Shown here piece after piece: positions 1 through 6,569 of a DNA stretch of 15,719 bases. Numbering within the stretch: position 1 is the stretch's first letter; every line of letters begins with the position of its first letter. This DNA is from Limiplasma sp045538465 (GTDB lineage Bacteria > Bacillota > Clostridia > Christensenellales > Aristaeellaceae), in the NCBI GenBank assembly GCA_045538465.1, contig JAZSRK010000009.1, positions 1 through 15,719 of the forward strand, in the 5' to 3' direction. The notes under the pieces are model-generated. The model worked only from the letters and a program-made list of their open reading frames with translations. It made no database searches and was not told the DNA's origin. Position numbers and translations under genes: made by a program.

Positions 1-27
1 GAAAAAGTCGCCGCAGGCGAATTTTTC
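1..27. repeat. imperfect palindrome at the left edge
   Basis: A 12-base arm (GAAAAAGTCGCC) pairs with GGCGAATTTTTC across a 3-base loop, with one mismatch, giving a hairpin that ends in a T run. It could be a terminator for a gene lying left of the window, or a copy of a short interspersed palindrome. A short plus-strand frame ends with TGA at 35-37, just before the next hairpin, so this could also be the last codons of an upstream gene; there is too little sequence to decide. Confidence 0.4.
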
Positions 28-36
28 GACGACCTG

Positions 37-81
37 AAAAGGTATGGAATGTTGCCAGATGAGCAACATTCCATACCTTTT
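37..81. terminator. strong bidirectional rho-independent terminator
   Basis: A perfect 19-base inverted repeat (37-55 and 63-81) with a 7-base loop. The arms begin with AAAA and end with TTTT, so the hairpin has a U tract read from either strand; on the plus strand the T run continues into TTTTCTTCT. It is the natural terminator for the minus-strand XRE gene ending at 164 and for any plus-strand gene coming from the left. Confidence 0.8.
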
Positions 82-113
82 CTTCTCTCCAAATTGTATT
101 TTGAGACTGCCCC

Positions 114-139
114 TTGTTTATAGATCTGCTTATAAACAA
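114..139. repeat. AT-rich 9-bp inverted repeat downstream of the XRE gene
   Basis: TTGTTTATA at 114-122 is matched by TATAAACAA at 131-139 across an 8-base spacer. It lies in the 3' untranslated region of the minus-strand regulator gene, between its stop codon and the terminator. It could be a protein-binding site or a weak RNA stem. Nothing in the sequence assigns it a function. Confidence 0.4.
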
Positions 140-163
140 ACGATCATTTTCACTATGTGCCGA

Positions 164-616
164 TCAGCCCAACAGACCGCCCAGCACATCGCCCAGAGCG
201 CCCGTAATGGAATCGTCCTGATCCTTGAGCACCTTCATGGCGCGCTTCTTGTTATCGCTGGTGGCCTCGCGATAGGCCTCCACCAGCTTGCGCTCGGTGG
301 CGGTCACCTGCATGGAGGTCTTCTTGGCGGTGGAAGTAGTTTTCTTGCCGGAAGTCTTGGAAGAAGAGGTCTTAGAAGAAGACTTGGAGGAGGACTTGGA
401 GGAAGTGCCCTTGGCGGCATTGAGCAGGGAAGCCTGCGTAACGCCGCAAGCCTTGGCGATTTTCTTCAGGTTCGCCTGAGACAGTTCCAGTTCGCCGCGC
501 TCGGCCTTGCTGATGTCGCTGGCGGAAACGCCTGCCAGCTTGCGAGCCAATTCTTCCTGAGTGAAACCTGCGCCGGTGCGGGCTTCTTTGATCAAAGTAC
601 CGACTTTCTTAGCCAT
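164..616 (-). CDS. XRE-family HTH protein with Ser/Lys-rich linker
   Basis: A 150-residue protein. Residues 6-65 form a Cro/C1-type helix-turn-helix (GFTQEELARKLAGVSASDIS followed by AERGE), as in small DNA-binding regulators. Residues 70-101 are a low-complexity linker made almost only of Ser, Lys and Thr, with repeated SSK/SSSK units resembling histone H1 tails. The C-terminal part, 105-150, has a charged predicted helix and ends in a Gly/Leu-rich amphipathic tail. The ATG at 616 is chosen because AAAGGAGG lies just upstream; the frame stays open further upstream, but that part overlaps the promoter. The gene has its own promoter and terminator, so it is monocistronic. Its targets are unknown. 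The basic linker could give non-specific DNA binding, which is an inference. Confidence 0.85.
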   Translation of the reverse strand: MAKKVGTLIKEARTGAGFTQEELARKLAGVSASDISKAERGELELSQANLKKIAKACGVTQASLLNAAKGTSSKSSSKSSSKTSSSKTSGKKTTSTAKKTSMQVTATERKLVEAYREATSDNKKRAMKVLKDQDDSITGALGDVLGGLLG

Positions 617-659
617 ATGGATGGCCTCCTTTGCTGATAATGCAGAAATGCTTGTAAAT

Positions 660-688
660 AGTATACATTCTTTTCCTGTCTGCGTCAA
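660..688 (-). promoter_or_regulatory. sigma-A promoter of the XRE gene
   Basis: Read on the minus strand, TTGACG (683-688) is followed by a 17-base spacer and TATACT (660-665). This is close to the vegetative consensus with ideal spacing. It lies 44 bases upstream of the chosen ATG at 616 and supports independent transcription of the regulator. Confidence 0.8.
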
Positions 689-722
689 CAGATGGCGCAA
701 AGTGCCTTACGCAAGCCCGCTC

Positions 723-1247
723 TTACAGTTCGATCCAAAACCGCTTTACCATGCGGCCGTCCACTTCCACAGCCTTCTCATAAACGCCGCCGTTTTTCAC
801 GATAGTCTTTTCGCTGGCGATGTTGTCGTCATCGCAGGTGACCATCACCCGCTGAATGCCCAGCTTGCGGGCGTTATCCAGATCCAACGCCAGCATGCGG
901 GTAGCGTAGCCCTTGCGGCGCTCATCGGGATGCACCGAATAGCCGATATGCCCGCCCCACAGACCCAAAATGGGATGGTCGATGTGGTGACGCAGGTCGA
1001 TCAGGCCCACAAGGCGATCGTCTGCGGTGCGGATGGCCATGTATGTATCAGCAGGCACACGGTTCTCCGGGCAGGTAGCAGGGTCAGTCATAGCTCTGGT
1101 TTTTGCCAGCCATTCTTCTACAGTTTCACATTCCAACAGTTCACCGCAGCCGCCGGAATCCTCTTGGGTCTCCATAAAACGGTCACGGTATTCTATCAAT
1201 TGGTCGATATACGCCTCGGTAGGCGGCATCAAATGAATATCATCCAT
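723..1247 (-). CDS. GNAT-family N-acetyltransferase
   Basis: A 174-residue protein of normal GNAT length. The acetyl-CoA binding motif A is clear at residues 101-120: the beta-strand IGYSVHP is followed by R110-x-x-G113-Y-A115. The later DNIASEKTIVKNGG segment (141-154) is the motif B region typical of clostridial GNAT proteins. The fold predicts transfer of an acetyl group from acetyl-CoA to an amine; the substrate cannot be read from the sequence. It starts 47 bases after the stop of the O-antigen ligase-like gene on the same strand with a modest AAGGA ribosome binding site, and is probably the last gene of that run. The XRE gene below it has its own promoter. Confidence 0.85.
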   Translation of the reverse strand: MDDIHLMPPTEAYIDQLIEYRDRFMETQEDSGGCGELLECETVEEWLAKTRAMTDPATCPENRVPADTYMAIRTADDRLVGLIDLRHHIDHPILGLWGGHIGYSVHPDERRKGYATRMLALDLDNARKLGIQRVMVTCDDDNIASEKTIVKNGGVYEKAVEVDGRMVKRFWIEL

Positions 1248-1294
1248 GGGTATCGTTCCTTACTTCATTTCCTTTTTTTCATAGAAGCTGTCGT

Positions 1295-2638
1295 TTAAAT
1301 GCTCTCATCCGGCTCATCGCCGGAAATAGCGGTGCCAGCAGTAGCTGGCTGATCCGGTCGATCAGTGTTCCCCTCCAGCACCAGCAGACTGCCCAGTGCT
1401 GCTACTGCCATGATCTCCCGGCTATAGCAAACGGTACCAAAGGTGGCAGTCACCAACACCGCCAGCCAAACCACCCACAATTGGGCGCGATCTGCACTAT
1501 GCCGCAGCCCTTTCAGGCTGCCGCGACCCATCAGCCAGATCATAACACAAACCGCCAAACCGCCAAGAAGGCCTACGCCAGAAAGCACATCCAGCACATC
1601 GCTGTGGCGGCTCAGCAGCTGCTCGCCCCCCAAGAGCGAACCCAGCAGCGGCGAGCGGGTGACCCCAGCCCAAGCGGTTTGATAGTGCACCAAACGGGAG
1701 TTGCTGTCCGTTACGCCGCCCTGCAATGCAATGGTCAACTGTTCCAGCGAAAAAGCGAAATTCTCCAGCCCTGCTTGTGCAAACAAATGGGCAGCCAGCT
1801 GCAACAGCGGCAGTCTGAACAGCCACAGCAGCACCAGCGGCACCAGTCCCAGCAGCAGCGAGGCCCCCTCGCCCAGCTTGCCCCGGGAGATAGCGCGAAC
1901 CAAGGCCGCCACGATCTCCATTGCTAGAATGACCGCCGTATACAGCATGGCATAGGTGTATTGGGACAAAAGCACCATGATCGTTTGCAGACAGGCAAGG
2001 ACGATGTAGGCCATGCGTTTCCAGCCACGGTTACGCCGTATGCCCAGCATGCTCAGCGGCAAAGCAGCCACCATGGCGTAAACAAAATCGTACCCGCCGA
2101 TGTTCTTGAGCATCAATTCCTTCAAATAGGCCTCGTTGCCAGGTTCTGCATTGCCCAAAGAGCGGGCGTAGGCATACACCTGATCGCCGCGGAAGAACAT
2201 GCCCTCCACCAACCAAAAGATGGTGGTAAGCAGCGTAATGGTCACTGCGGCCAGCAAAACGCATTTCAACCCGCGCCAAAGACGGGCGTCCCCCCGGTGG
2301 CGGGCATAGCCGGTGTACACCAGCGGGAACCAGAACATGCCGTGCTGCACAATAAAGGCAGGCAGATTGTCACCACCGCGCCCCATCAGATAAAACGCCA
2401 AAAAGGGCATGGCTGCAATGCATACCGCCCTTAACAACAGCCCAAGCAGGTTTCGTTTCCATGTATCCGCATCCAGCAAAACGCCTACTGCAAACAAACC
2501 CACTGCCGCCACGCCGGATAGCGCACGGCCGGTGGTCTGCACCGCAGGCAGCATGAGCCACAGCACATAGAGCAAAAGGGAAGCGTTGCAAATTCCAGCC
2601 GACCAAGCGGCTGTTTTTCTTGGTACTGTATTCGTCAC
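1295..2638 (-). CDS. O-antigen ligase/polymerase-like membrane protein
   Basis: A 447-residue, very hydrophobic protein with about ten to twelve predicted membrane segments from residue 12 to 420 and a hydrophilic C-terminus. Residues 312-360 resemble the Wzy_C/O-antigen ligase signature: SNSR, then W-A-G-V-T-R-S-P-L-x-G, then a conserved His-Ser (345-346) before a Leu/Gly-rich helix. Members of this superfamily polymerise or ligate lipid-linked glycans at the outer face of the membrane; in a Gram-positive cell this would serve a wall or capsular polysaccharide. The start is a GTG overlapping the stop of the ThrE C-terminal gene (GTGA), with AAAGGAGG seven bases upstream, so translation is probably coupled. 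Ligase versus polymerase cannot be decided, and the family assignment rests on a weak signature. Confidence 0.65.
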   Translation of the reverse strand: MTNTVPRKTAAWSAGICNASLLLYVLWLMLPAVQTTGRALSGVAAVGLFAVGVLLDADTWKRNLLGLLLRAVCIAAMPFLAFYLMGRGGDNLPAFIVQHGMFWFPLVYTGYARHRGDARLWRGLKCVLLAAVTITLLTTIFWLVEGMFFRGDQVYAYARSLGNAEPGNEAYLKELMLKNIGGYDFVYAMVAALPLSMLGIRRNRGWKRMAYIVLACLQTIMVLLSQYTYAMLYTAVILAMEIVAALVRAISRGKLGEGASLLLGLVPLVLLWLFRLPLLQLAAHLFAQAGLENFAFSLEQLTIALQGGVTDSNSRLVHYQTAWAGVTRSPLLGSLLGGEQLLSRHSDVLDVLSGVGLLGGLAVCVMIWLMGRGSLKGLRHSADRAQLWVVWLAVLVTATFGTVCYSREIMAVAALGSLLVLEGNTDRPDQPATAGTAISGDEPDESI

Positions 2639-3087
2639 GGCTGCTCCTCCTTTGCTGGGATGGGTCTACGGCTGGAAAACAAAGCCGAGCCAATACCAGT
2701 GCCCATCACGATCATCAGGATCAAACTCATGGCATGCACGGCTGTTTTTGCTCCCAGCATCATCTCCCCCTGCCCCATGGCGCTCATGGCATGGTACAAA
2801 CCGATGCCCGGCACCAGTGGAAGAATGGCGATAGTAACAAAGACGGTGGAGATCATATGCAGCTTGCGGGCAGCGATCTGCCCCAAAGCAGCAGCCAGCA
2901 GCGCACCCACAAACATGGCTGGCAATTCGGAACCCGTTACATGAAAAATGAGCCAATAGGAAGTATAGCCAATGGAGCCAATGACTGCGCCCCAGAGAAT
3001 ACCTTTTTTCGGGGCACGAAGCAACGCGCCGAAACCCATGGCACCCAAAAAGCCGGAAACGATCGCCCGAAGCAGTCCTTCCAGCAT
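2635..3087 (-). CDS. threonine/serine exporter, C-terminal-type subunit
   Basis: A 150-residue protein with four to five membrane helices, matching the small ThrE_2 (DUF3815/YjjB-like) half of ThrE-type exporters. The hallmark ILPLVPGIGLYHA lies at residues 88-100, preceded by a helix with conserved small residues. Together with the larger subunit encoded just upstream it should form an inner-membrane exporter of threonine, serine or related small metabolites (YjjP/YjjB exports succinate in E. coli). The start ATG shares one base with the stop of the upstream gene (TAATG), which argues for coupled synthesis of the two subunits. The frame runs further upstream, but there it overlaps the ThrE_1 gene and is not coding. 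Confidence 0.85.
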   Translation of the reverse strand: MLEGLLRAIVSGFLGAMGFGALLRAPKKGILWGAVIGSIGYTSYWLIFHVTGSELPAMFVGALLAAALGQIAARKLHMISTVFVTIAILPLVPGIGLYHAMSAMGQGEMMLGAKTAVHAMSLILMIVMGTGIGSALFSSRRPIPAKEEQP

Positions 3088-3851
3088 TACACAACGCCCC
3101 CTATCCAGCCAAAAATCGCCGTGCCAATCAAGGCACCGCCGGCGACCAAGGCCGCCGTTAACAATGCCCTTGCTCCATGGGCTGTGCCGGATACCATATC
3201 CCCACGAACCACATCCAGCACTGCATTGGTCATGCTGAGCCCCGGCACCAACGGCATCAGCGCACCGGCGACCATGGCATCCACCAAGCCAAGCCCTGTG
3301 AAATGATGAAACAGCATGGGCAGCAGTGCACAAATGGCGCTGCCCAATACCAGCTTGACCATATTGTCGTGCTGCCAAGACCACACCCACGGGATCATCT
3401 GGGTCGCAGCAGCGCAAAGAGCACTGATGAGCATCTCCCAAAAAGAGCCGTCAAACATCAGGGCAAAACCAAGCGCGGTAAGTGCTGCCGTCAGCGGTGC
3501 ATACCAGCGGGAAGTCTTCGCAGGTTCCGATAGCTTCGTCAGCTGGGTGAGCAGTTCGTCGGCTGTGATCTCACCAGCGTTGAGCTGGCGGCTGAGCCGA
3601 TTGACCTCGTTCACCCGGTTCAGATCGGTATCCCGACCATGCATACGGCAAACCGATGTGCGCCTTTCGCCCTGCTCATCCGTAAAGGAAAGAAACAGCC
3701 CGCTGGGCACGCCGAAAGCTTCCGGTTCTTTGAGCCCCATCGCCGTTGCCATGCGAATGATCGTATCCTCTGCCCGGTACGTCTCACCGCCGTTTTCCAA
3801 AATGATCTGTCCAGCCAGCGTGAGCACCTTTATCTGTCCTGCCGTCGTCAT
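3087..3851 (-). CDS. threonine/serine exporter, N-terminal-type subunit (ThrE/DUF1212)
   Basis: A 254-residue protein of the DUF1212/ThrE family. The cytoplasmic N-terminal part (1-115) carries the family signature GGETYRAEDT at 21-30. Five membrane helices follow from about residue 117 to 253, including GALMPLVPGLSMTNAVLDVV (196-215), the most conserved family segment. In split systems this larger subunit pairs with a small ThrE_2 protein, which here follows with a one-base overlap. AGGAGG sits seven bases before the ATG. A hairpin lies between this gene and the upstream membrane protein gene, so expression of the pair may be partly uncoupled from it. Confidence 0.88.
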   Translation of the reverse strand: MTTAGQIKVLTLAGQIILENGGETYRAEDTIIRMATAMGLKEPEAFGVPSGLFLSFTDEQGERRTSVCRMHGRDTDLNRVNEVNRLSRQLNAGEITADELLTQLTKLSEPAKTSRWYAPLTAALTALGFALMFDGSFWEMLISALCAAATQMIPWVWSWQHDNMVKLVLGSAICALLPMLFHHFTGLGLVDAMVAGALMPLVPGLSMTNAVLDVVRGDMVSGTAHGARALLTAALVAGGALIGTAIFGWIGGVV

Positions 3852-3894
3852 GGCAATGCCTCCTGTGAAACGCCAAGTACAAGTGGGAACAGTC

Positions 3895-3920
3895 TGAAAG
3901 CAGCCCGAAGGCTGCTTTCA
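3895..3920 (-). terminator. UUCG-loop hairpin, weak terminator or attenuator
   Basis: A perfect 11-base stem (3895-3905 with 3910-3920) closes a four-base loop. Read on the minus strand the loop is C(UUCG)G, an exceptionally stable RNA tetraloop. The 3' arm ends GCTTTCA, so only a short U run is present. It lies between the stop of the unknown membrane protein gene and the ThrE pair and may attenuate transcription or stabilise the 3' end of the upstream message. Confidence 0.55.
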
Positions 3921-3925
3921 ACTCG

Positions 3926-5170
3926 TCAAAAAGCACTGTTTGTAGTGAGCATAAAGACGAAATACATCACCGTGGAAACCAAATGCCACACCAGCACCAC
4001 CAGTGCTGCACAGCACAGCGCCTTGCGCGCAACGCAAGCGGCTTTCCACTCCTGCTTGAGCATACCAACAAAACGCCCCAGCATGACCACCCAGAAGAAA
4101 TAGGAGGAGCTGAAGGATGCCCAACCAAAATTGCCATGCCCTGCCCGCTCGCCGGTCTCCCGGAAGAAGGCCACCTCCAGCATGCTGATAAATACCATCA
4201 GCACGGCCAGCAAAATATGCTTATCCTTGAAGAGTTCCTTTCGCCAGCAGCAAACCAACGCGATCAGCGGGAAGGCGTTCATCATCACCATGGTGCGCAG
4301 AGCGGCCAGCAGGGTCTCGCCCGTTGCGCCAAAATCCACGCCGCTGGTATAGGGCACTACAACGCCGGTGTAGTACAGGTACTGCACCAAAAAGCAGATA
4401 ACGCCCGGAATAAACGCCAACACGATCTGCATAAAATAGCGCCAGTTGCGGGGTCTGCGGCACAGCTCCAACAAAAACATCAGGAAAGCTGCCGGCAGAA
4501 GGGCTGCCATCACGGTGGGCTTGCACATCAGGTTGAGCACCAGCAAGGCAGCCAGCCCGAAAACCTGCAGCCACGGCAGCATGGTCTTATCGCCCGCTTC
4601 AGGCAGTTTCTTTTCAAAGGTTTCCCAGCACCATACCAAATACGGTATACAGACCATCATAGTGGAAATGACCGCCTGCTGGGTGGGGTTGTGCCACACA
4701 TTGGGGGAGCCGCCTACAAAACGGTACACGCTCAAGCCGGGATGGTCAGGCAGGTCAACACCGGTGACCACAAACACAAACAGTGCGCACAACGCCAGCC
4801 AGAAGGGTTTCACCTTACCGCTGCTCATGCGGTCCAGCAGCCAATAGCTGCCCACGAATGTAAGCGCACGAAATACCGTGCATACCAATGCAGCCGCCAG
4901 ATCTACCTGCATGCCCATCTGGCGCAGGATGGCGACCATCACATGCCATAGCGGATAGGCGATCCGGCTGGTAATGCTGTGCAGATCGGTAAAATCAAAG
5001 GTGTCGGTATAGCTGGCGTGAATTTGCAGATCGATCTCTATCGGCAGGCGGCATTCCCATAAAAACATGGAAAACGCCAATGCCAGCGCCAGTACCAGCG
5101 CCACATAGAACCAGCCGCTGCGCCAGATGTTCCGGTGCTTGCTGCCGGGCGTTGCCATAACCTCTTGCAT
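3926..5170 (-). CDS. polytopic membrane protein of unknown function
   Basis: A 414-residue protein with about nine to eleven hydrophobic segments, starting with one helix at residues 22-37. The segment after that helix (40-75) holds acidic residues and faces outside if the N-terminus is cytoplasmic. A conserved-looking patch GGSPNVWHNPTQQ at 153-165 and HGNFGWAS at 345-352 lie in extramembrane parts. The layout, one helix, then an acidic loop, then many helices, resembles GT-C-type lipid-dependent glycosyltransferases, but I do not recognise a defining motif, so this is only a guess. ATG 5170 is preferred over an upstream TTG at 5191 because AAAGGGAG lies nine bases before it. It lies 56 bases after the ArsC-like gene on the same strand. 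Confidence 0.7.
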   Translation of the reverse strand: MQEVMATPGSKHRNIWRSGWFYVALVLALALAFSMFLWECRLPIEIDLQIHASYTDTFDFTDLHSITSRIAYPLWHVMVAILRQMGMQVDLAAALVCTVFRALTFVGSYWLLDRMSSGKVKPFWLALCALFVFVVTGVDLPDHPGLSVYRFVGGSPNVWHNPTQQAVISTMMVCIPYLVWCWETFEKKLPEAGDKTMLPWLQVFGLAALLVLNLMCKPTVMAALLPAAFLMFLLELCRRPRNWRYFMQIVLAFIPGVICFLVQYLYYTGVVVPYTSGVDFGATGETLLAALRTMVMMNAFPLIALVCCWRKELFKDKHILLAVLMVFISMLEVAFFRETGERAGHGNFGWASFSSSYFFWVVMLGRFVGMLKQEWKAACVARKALCCAALVVLVWHLVSTVMYFVFMLTTNSAF

Positions 5171-5226
5171 CGTTACTCTCCCTTTAATCAAACATAAACA
5201 GTTTATCGCTGACTCCCTTGCAGTTG

Positions 5227-5577
5227 TCAGCCCTCAGCCGCCCATTGCTTCCACGCTTCCTCATCGGCGCCGACGGTCACTTTTTGACCGTTGCGCACAA
5301 TGGGGCTGCGCAATGCTGACGGGTCGTTCAGAAGTTCGGCTACGATCAGGCTGTCGGTGGTCATATGCGCCACGGGGCGTTCCAGTGCTTTTTTGCCCTC
5401 CCGATCCACCAGCGCTCTGGCGCTGCCAGCTGCCCGTATGAACAGCTCCAATTCCTTCTTGCCCAGCTTGTGCTTTTTCAGATCCACCAGTTGGTAGGAG
5501 ATGCGGCGTTCCTTAAAGAAGCGCTCTGCCTTGAGCACATCGGGATTCTTTTTGTTTACATAGATCTGAATATTCAT
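5227..5577 (-). CDS. cysteine-free ArsC/Spx-like thioredoxin-fold protein
   Basis: A 116-residue protein with the length and layout of the ArsC/Spx/YffB family: beta-strand MNIQIYVNKKNPD, helix, ISYQLVDLKK, a Leu-rich helical middle, then LRSPIVRNG (89-97), the family's R-x-P motif. The catalytic or redox Cys that normally follows the first strand (N-x-x-C) is absent: the segment reads NPDVLKAE, and the whole protein contains no cysteine. It therefore cannot work as an arsenate reductase or a CxxC redox switch. A non-redox role such as Spx-like binding to a partner protein is an inference. The ATG overlaps the stop of the DnaC-like ATPase gene by four bases (ATGA), so the two are made together. 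Confidence 0.75.
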   Translation of the reverse strand: MNIQIYVNKKNPDVLKAERFFKERRISYQLVDLKKHKLGKKELELFIRAAGSARALVDREGKKALERPVAHMTTDSLIVAELLNDPSALRSPIVRNGQKVTVGADEEAWKQWAAEG

Positions 5578-6569
5578 GCTTTATCCCTCTTGAGCTTCTT
5601 GCGTACATCGCTGCCGGTAAACACCAGCCTGCGCCAGCTGCTTTCATCCATCAGGCGGGAGGCGATGCGCTCGGTATAGCGTTCCTTAAACTCTGCCATG
5701 GTCAGATTGGTGCTGATGACCGTATGGCGGCGGTTCATCTGGCGCTCGTTGAGCAGATTGAACAATTGCTCAATGGTGATGTTTTGCAGCATCGGTTCGG
5801 TGCCAAGATCGTCGATGAGCAGAACCGGCGCATTCATCATTTCAGCCAGCTGATCGCTGTTGTTTTCGAAATAGGCCTTGCGGGCCACCTCCAGCAGATG
5901 ATAAGCGCTGGTGTACACCGGCATGACATCCCGTTCCACGAGACGGTGGGCGATGGCGTGCAGCAAAAAGGTTTTGCCAAGACCGCTCTTGCCGGATAAA
6001 AGCAAATTGGGCGTGACTGTATCGGGAAAGCTGTCGGCAAAGTTCAAACAAGTATTGCGAGCCAGCAATGCCCGCTGGCGCTGGCTCAATGCATCGCCCT
6101 GCGCCACTTCATCGCTGAAAAGCTCCTCTTGGAAGTTTTCGAAGGTATGCGCTGCGCCGCTCAGCCCCAATTCGCCCAGCATACGGCGGTTCAGCTCTTG
6201 GCGCATGCAGCTGCACATCTGCCGGGACGGGGTGTATACATATCCCTCATCCTTGCAAAGGGAGCAGGTGTAGACGGGTTCCAAGGCATTGGCAGGCAAG
6301 CCGCCTTCTGCCAGCAACTGGGCAATGCGCTGGTTCATAACTGCCATAGCGTTGGGTAGCTGCGCATTTTCCCCTTCCTTATGGAAACGCTTGAGCAGGC
6401 TGGTGCGCACGCCTTGCAATACGGCAGCGTGCCGGGCATCCAAAACCTGTGCAAGACCAGGGCACTTCTCGCAGGCCTGGCTGCGGCGCTGGTCGTAAAT
6501 GCGCATGTTTTCTTCTCGACGGGCGGCGTATTCCTGCTGCAGATCCAGCAAGATCCTTTCTCTCGTCAC
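5574..6569 (-). CDS. DnaC/DnaI-type AAA+ ATPase, putative helicase loader
   Basis: A 331-residue protein. The C-terminal AAA+ domain (about 140-331) has Walker A GKSGLGKT at 193-200, Walker B VLLIDDLG at 249-256, sensor 1 STN at 286-288 and an Arg-rich ERIASRLM segment (300-307) that supplies the arginine finger/sensor 2 region. The N-terminal half holds six cysteines in pairs (C33/C36, C102/C105, C119/C121), a likely zinc site as in DnaI. DnaI/DnaC proteins load the replicative helicase onto origin DNA with the help of DnaD/DnaB proteins. Here the upstream neighbour is a DnaD-domain protein, which fits. The start is a GTG in a GTGA overlap with that gene's stop. A phage or transposon IstB-like role is less likely because of the zinc domain and the partner. 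Confidence 0.88.
   Translation of the reverse strand: MTRERILLDLQQEYAARREENMRIYDQRRSQACEKCPGLAQVLDARHAAVLQGVRTSLLKRFHKEGENAQLPNAMAVMNQRIAQLLAEGGLPANALEPVYTCSLCKDEGYVYTPSRQMCSCMRQELNRRMLGELGLSGAAHTFENFQEELFSDEVAQGDALSQRQRALLARNTCLNFADSFPDTVTPNLLLSGKSGLGKTFLLHAIAHRLVERDVMPVYTSAYHLLEVARKAYFENNSDQLAEMMNAPVLLIDDLGTEPMLQNITIEQLFNLLNERQMNRRHTVISTNLTMAEFKERYTERIASRLMDESSWRRLVFTGSDVRKKLKRDKA

Noticed and set aside
340..410. Repeated GAAGA/GGAGG-like units that might suggest a tandem repeat or ribosome binding clusters.
   Set aside because: They are the codons of the SSK-rich linker read on the opposite strand; no separate repeat element is needed to explain them.
44..637. A plus-strand open frame opposite the XRE gene, giving a Gly/Leu-rich product.
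   Set aside because: It is the complement of the XRE gene, which has a promoter, ribosome binding site and a real HTH domain; the Gly-rich stretch is the antisense of the SSK repeats.
1961..2434. A plus-strand open frame opposite the O-antigen ligase-like gene.
   Set aside because: No motif or ribosome binding site and a composition typical of the antisense of a hydrophobic protein.
3088..3441. Upstream extension of the small ThrE subunit in its own frame.
   Set aside because: The extra residues are rich in Cys, Arg and His, unlike the family, and lie over the ThrE_1 coding region; the TAATG overlap gives a natural start at 3087.
3983..4951. A 322-codon plus-strand open frame opposite the unknown membrane protein.
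   Set aside because: His/Gln-rich composition with no motif, no ribosome binding site and opposite to a hydrophobic frame typical of a real membrane protein.
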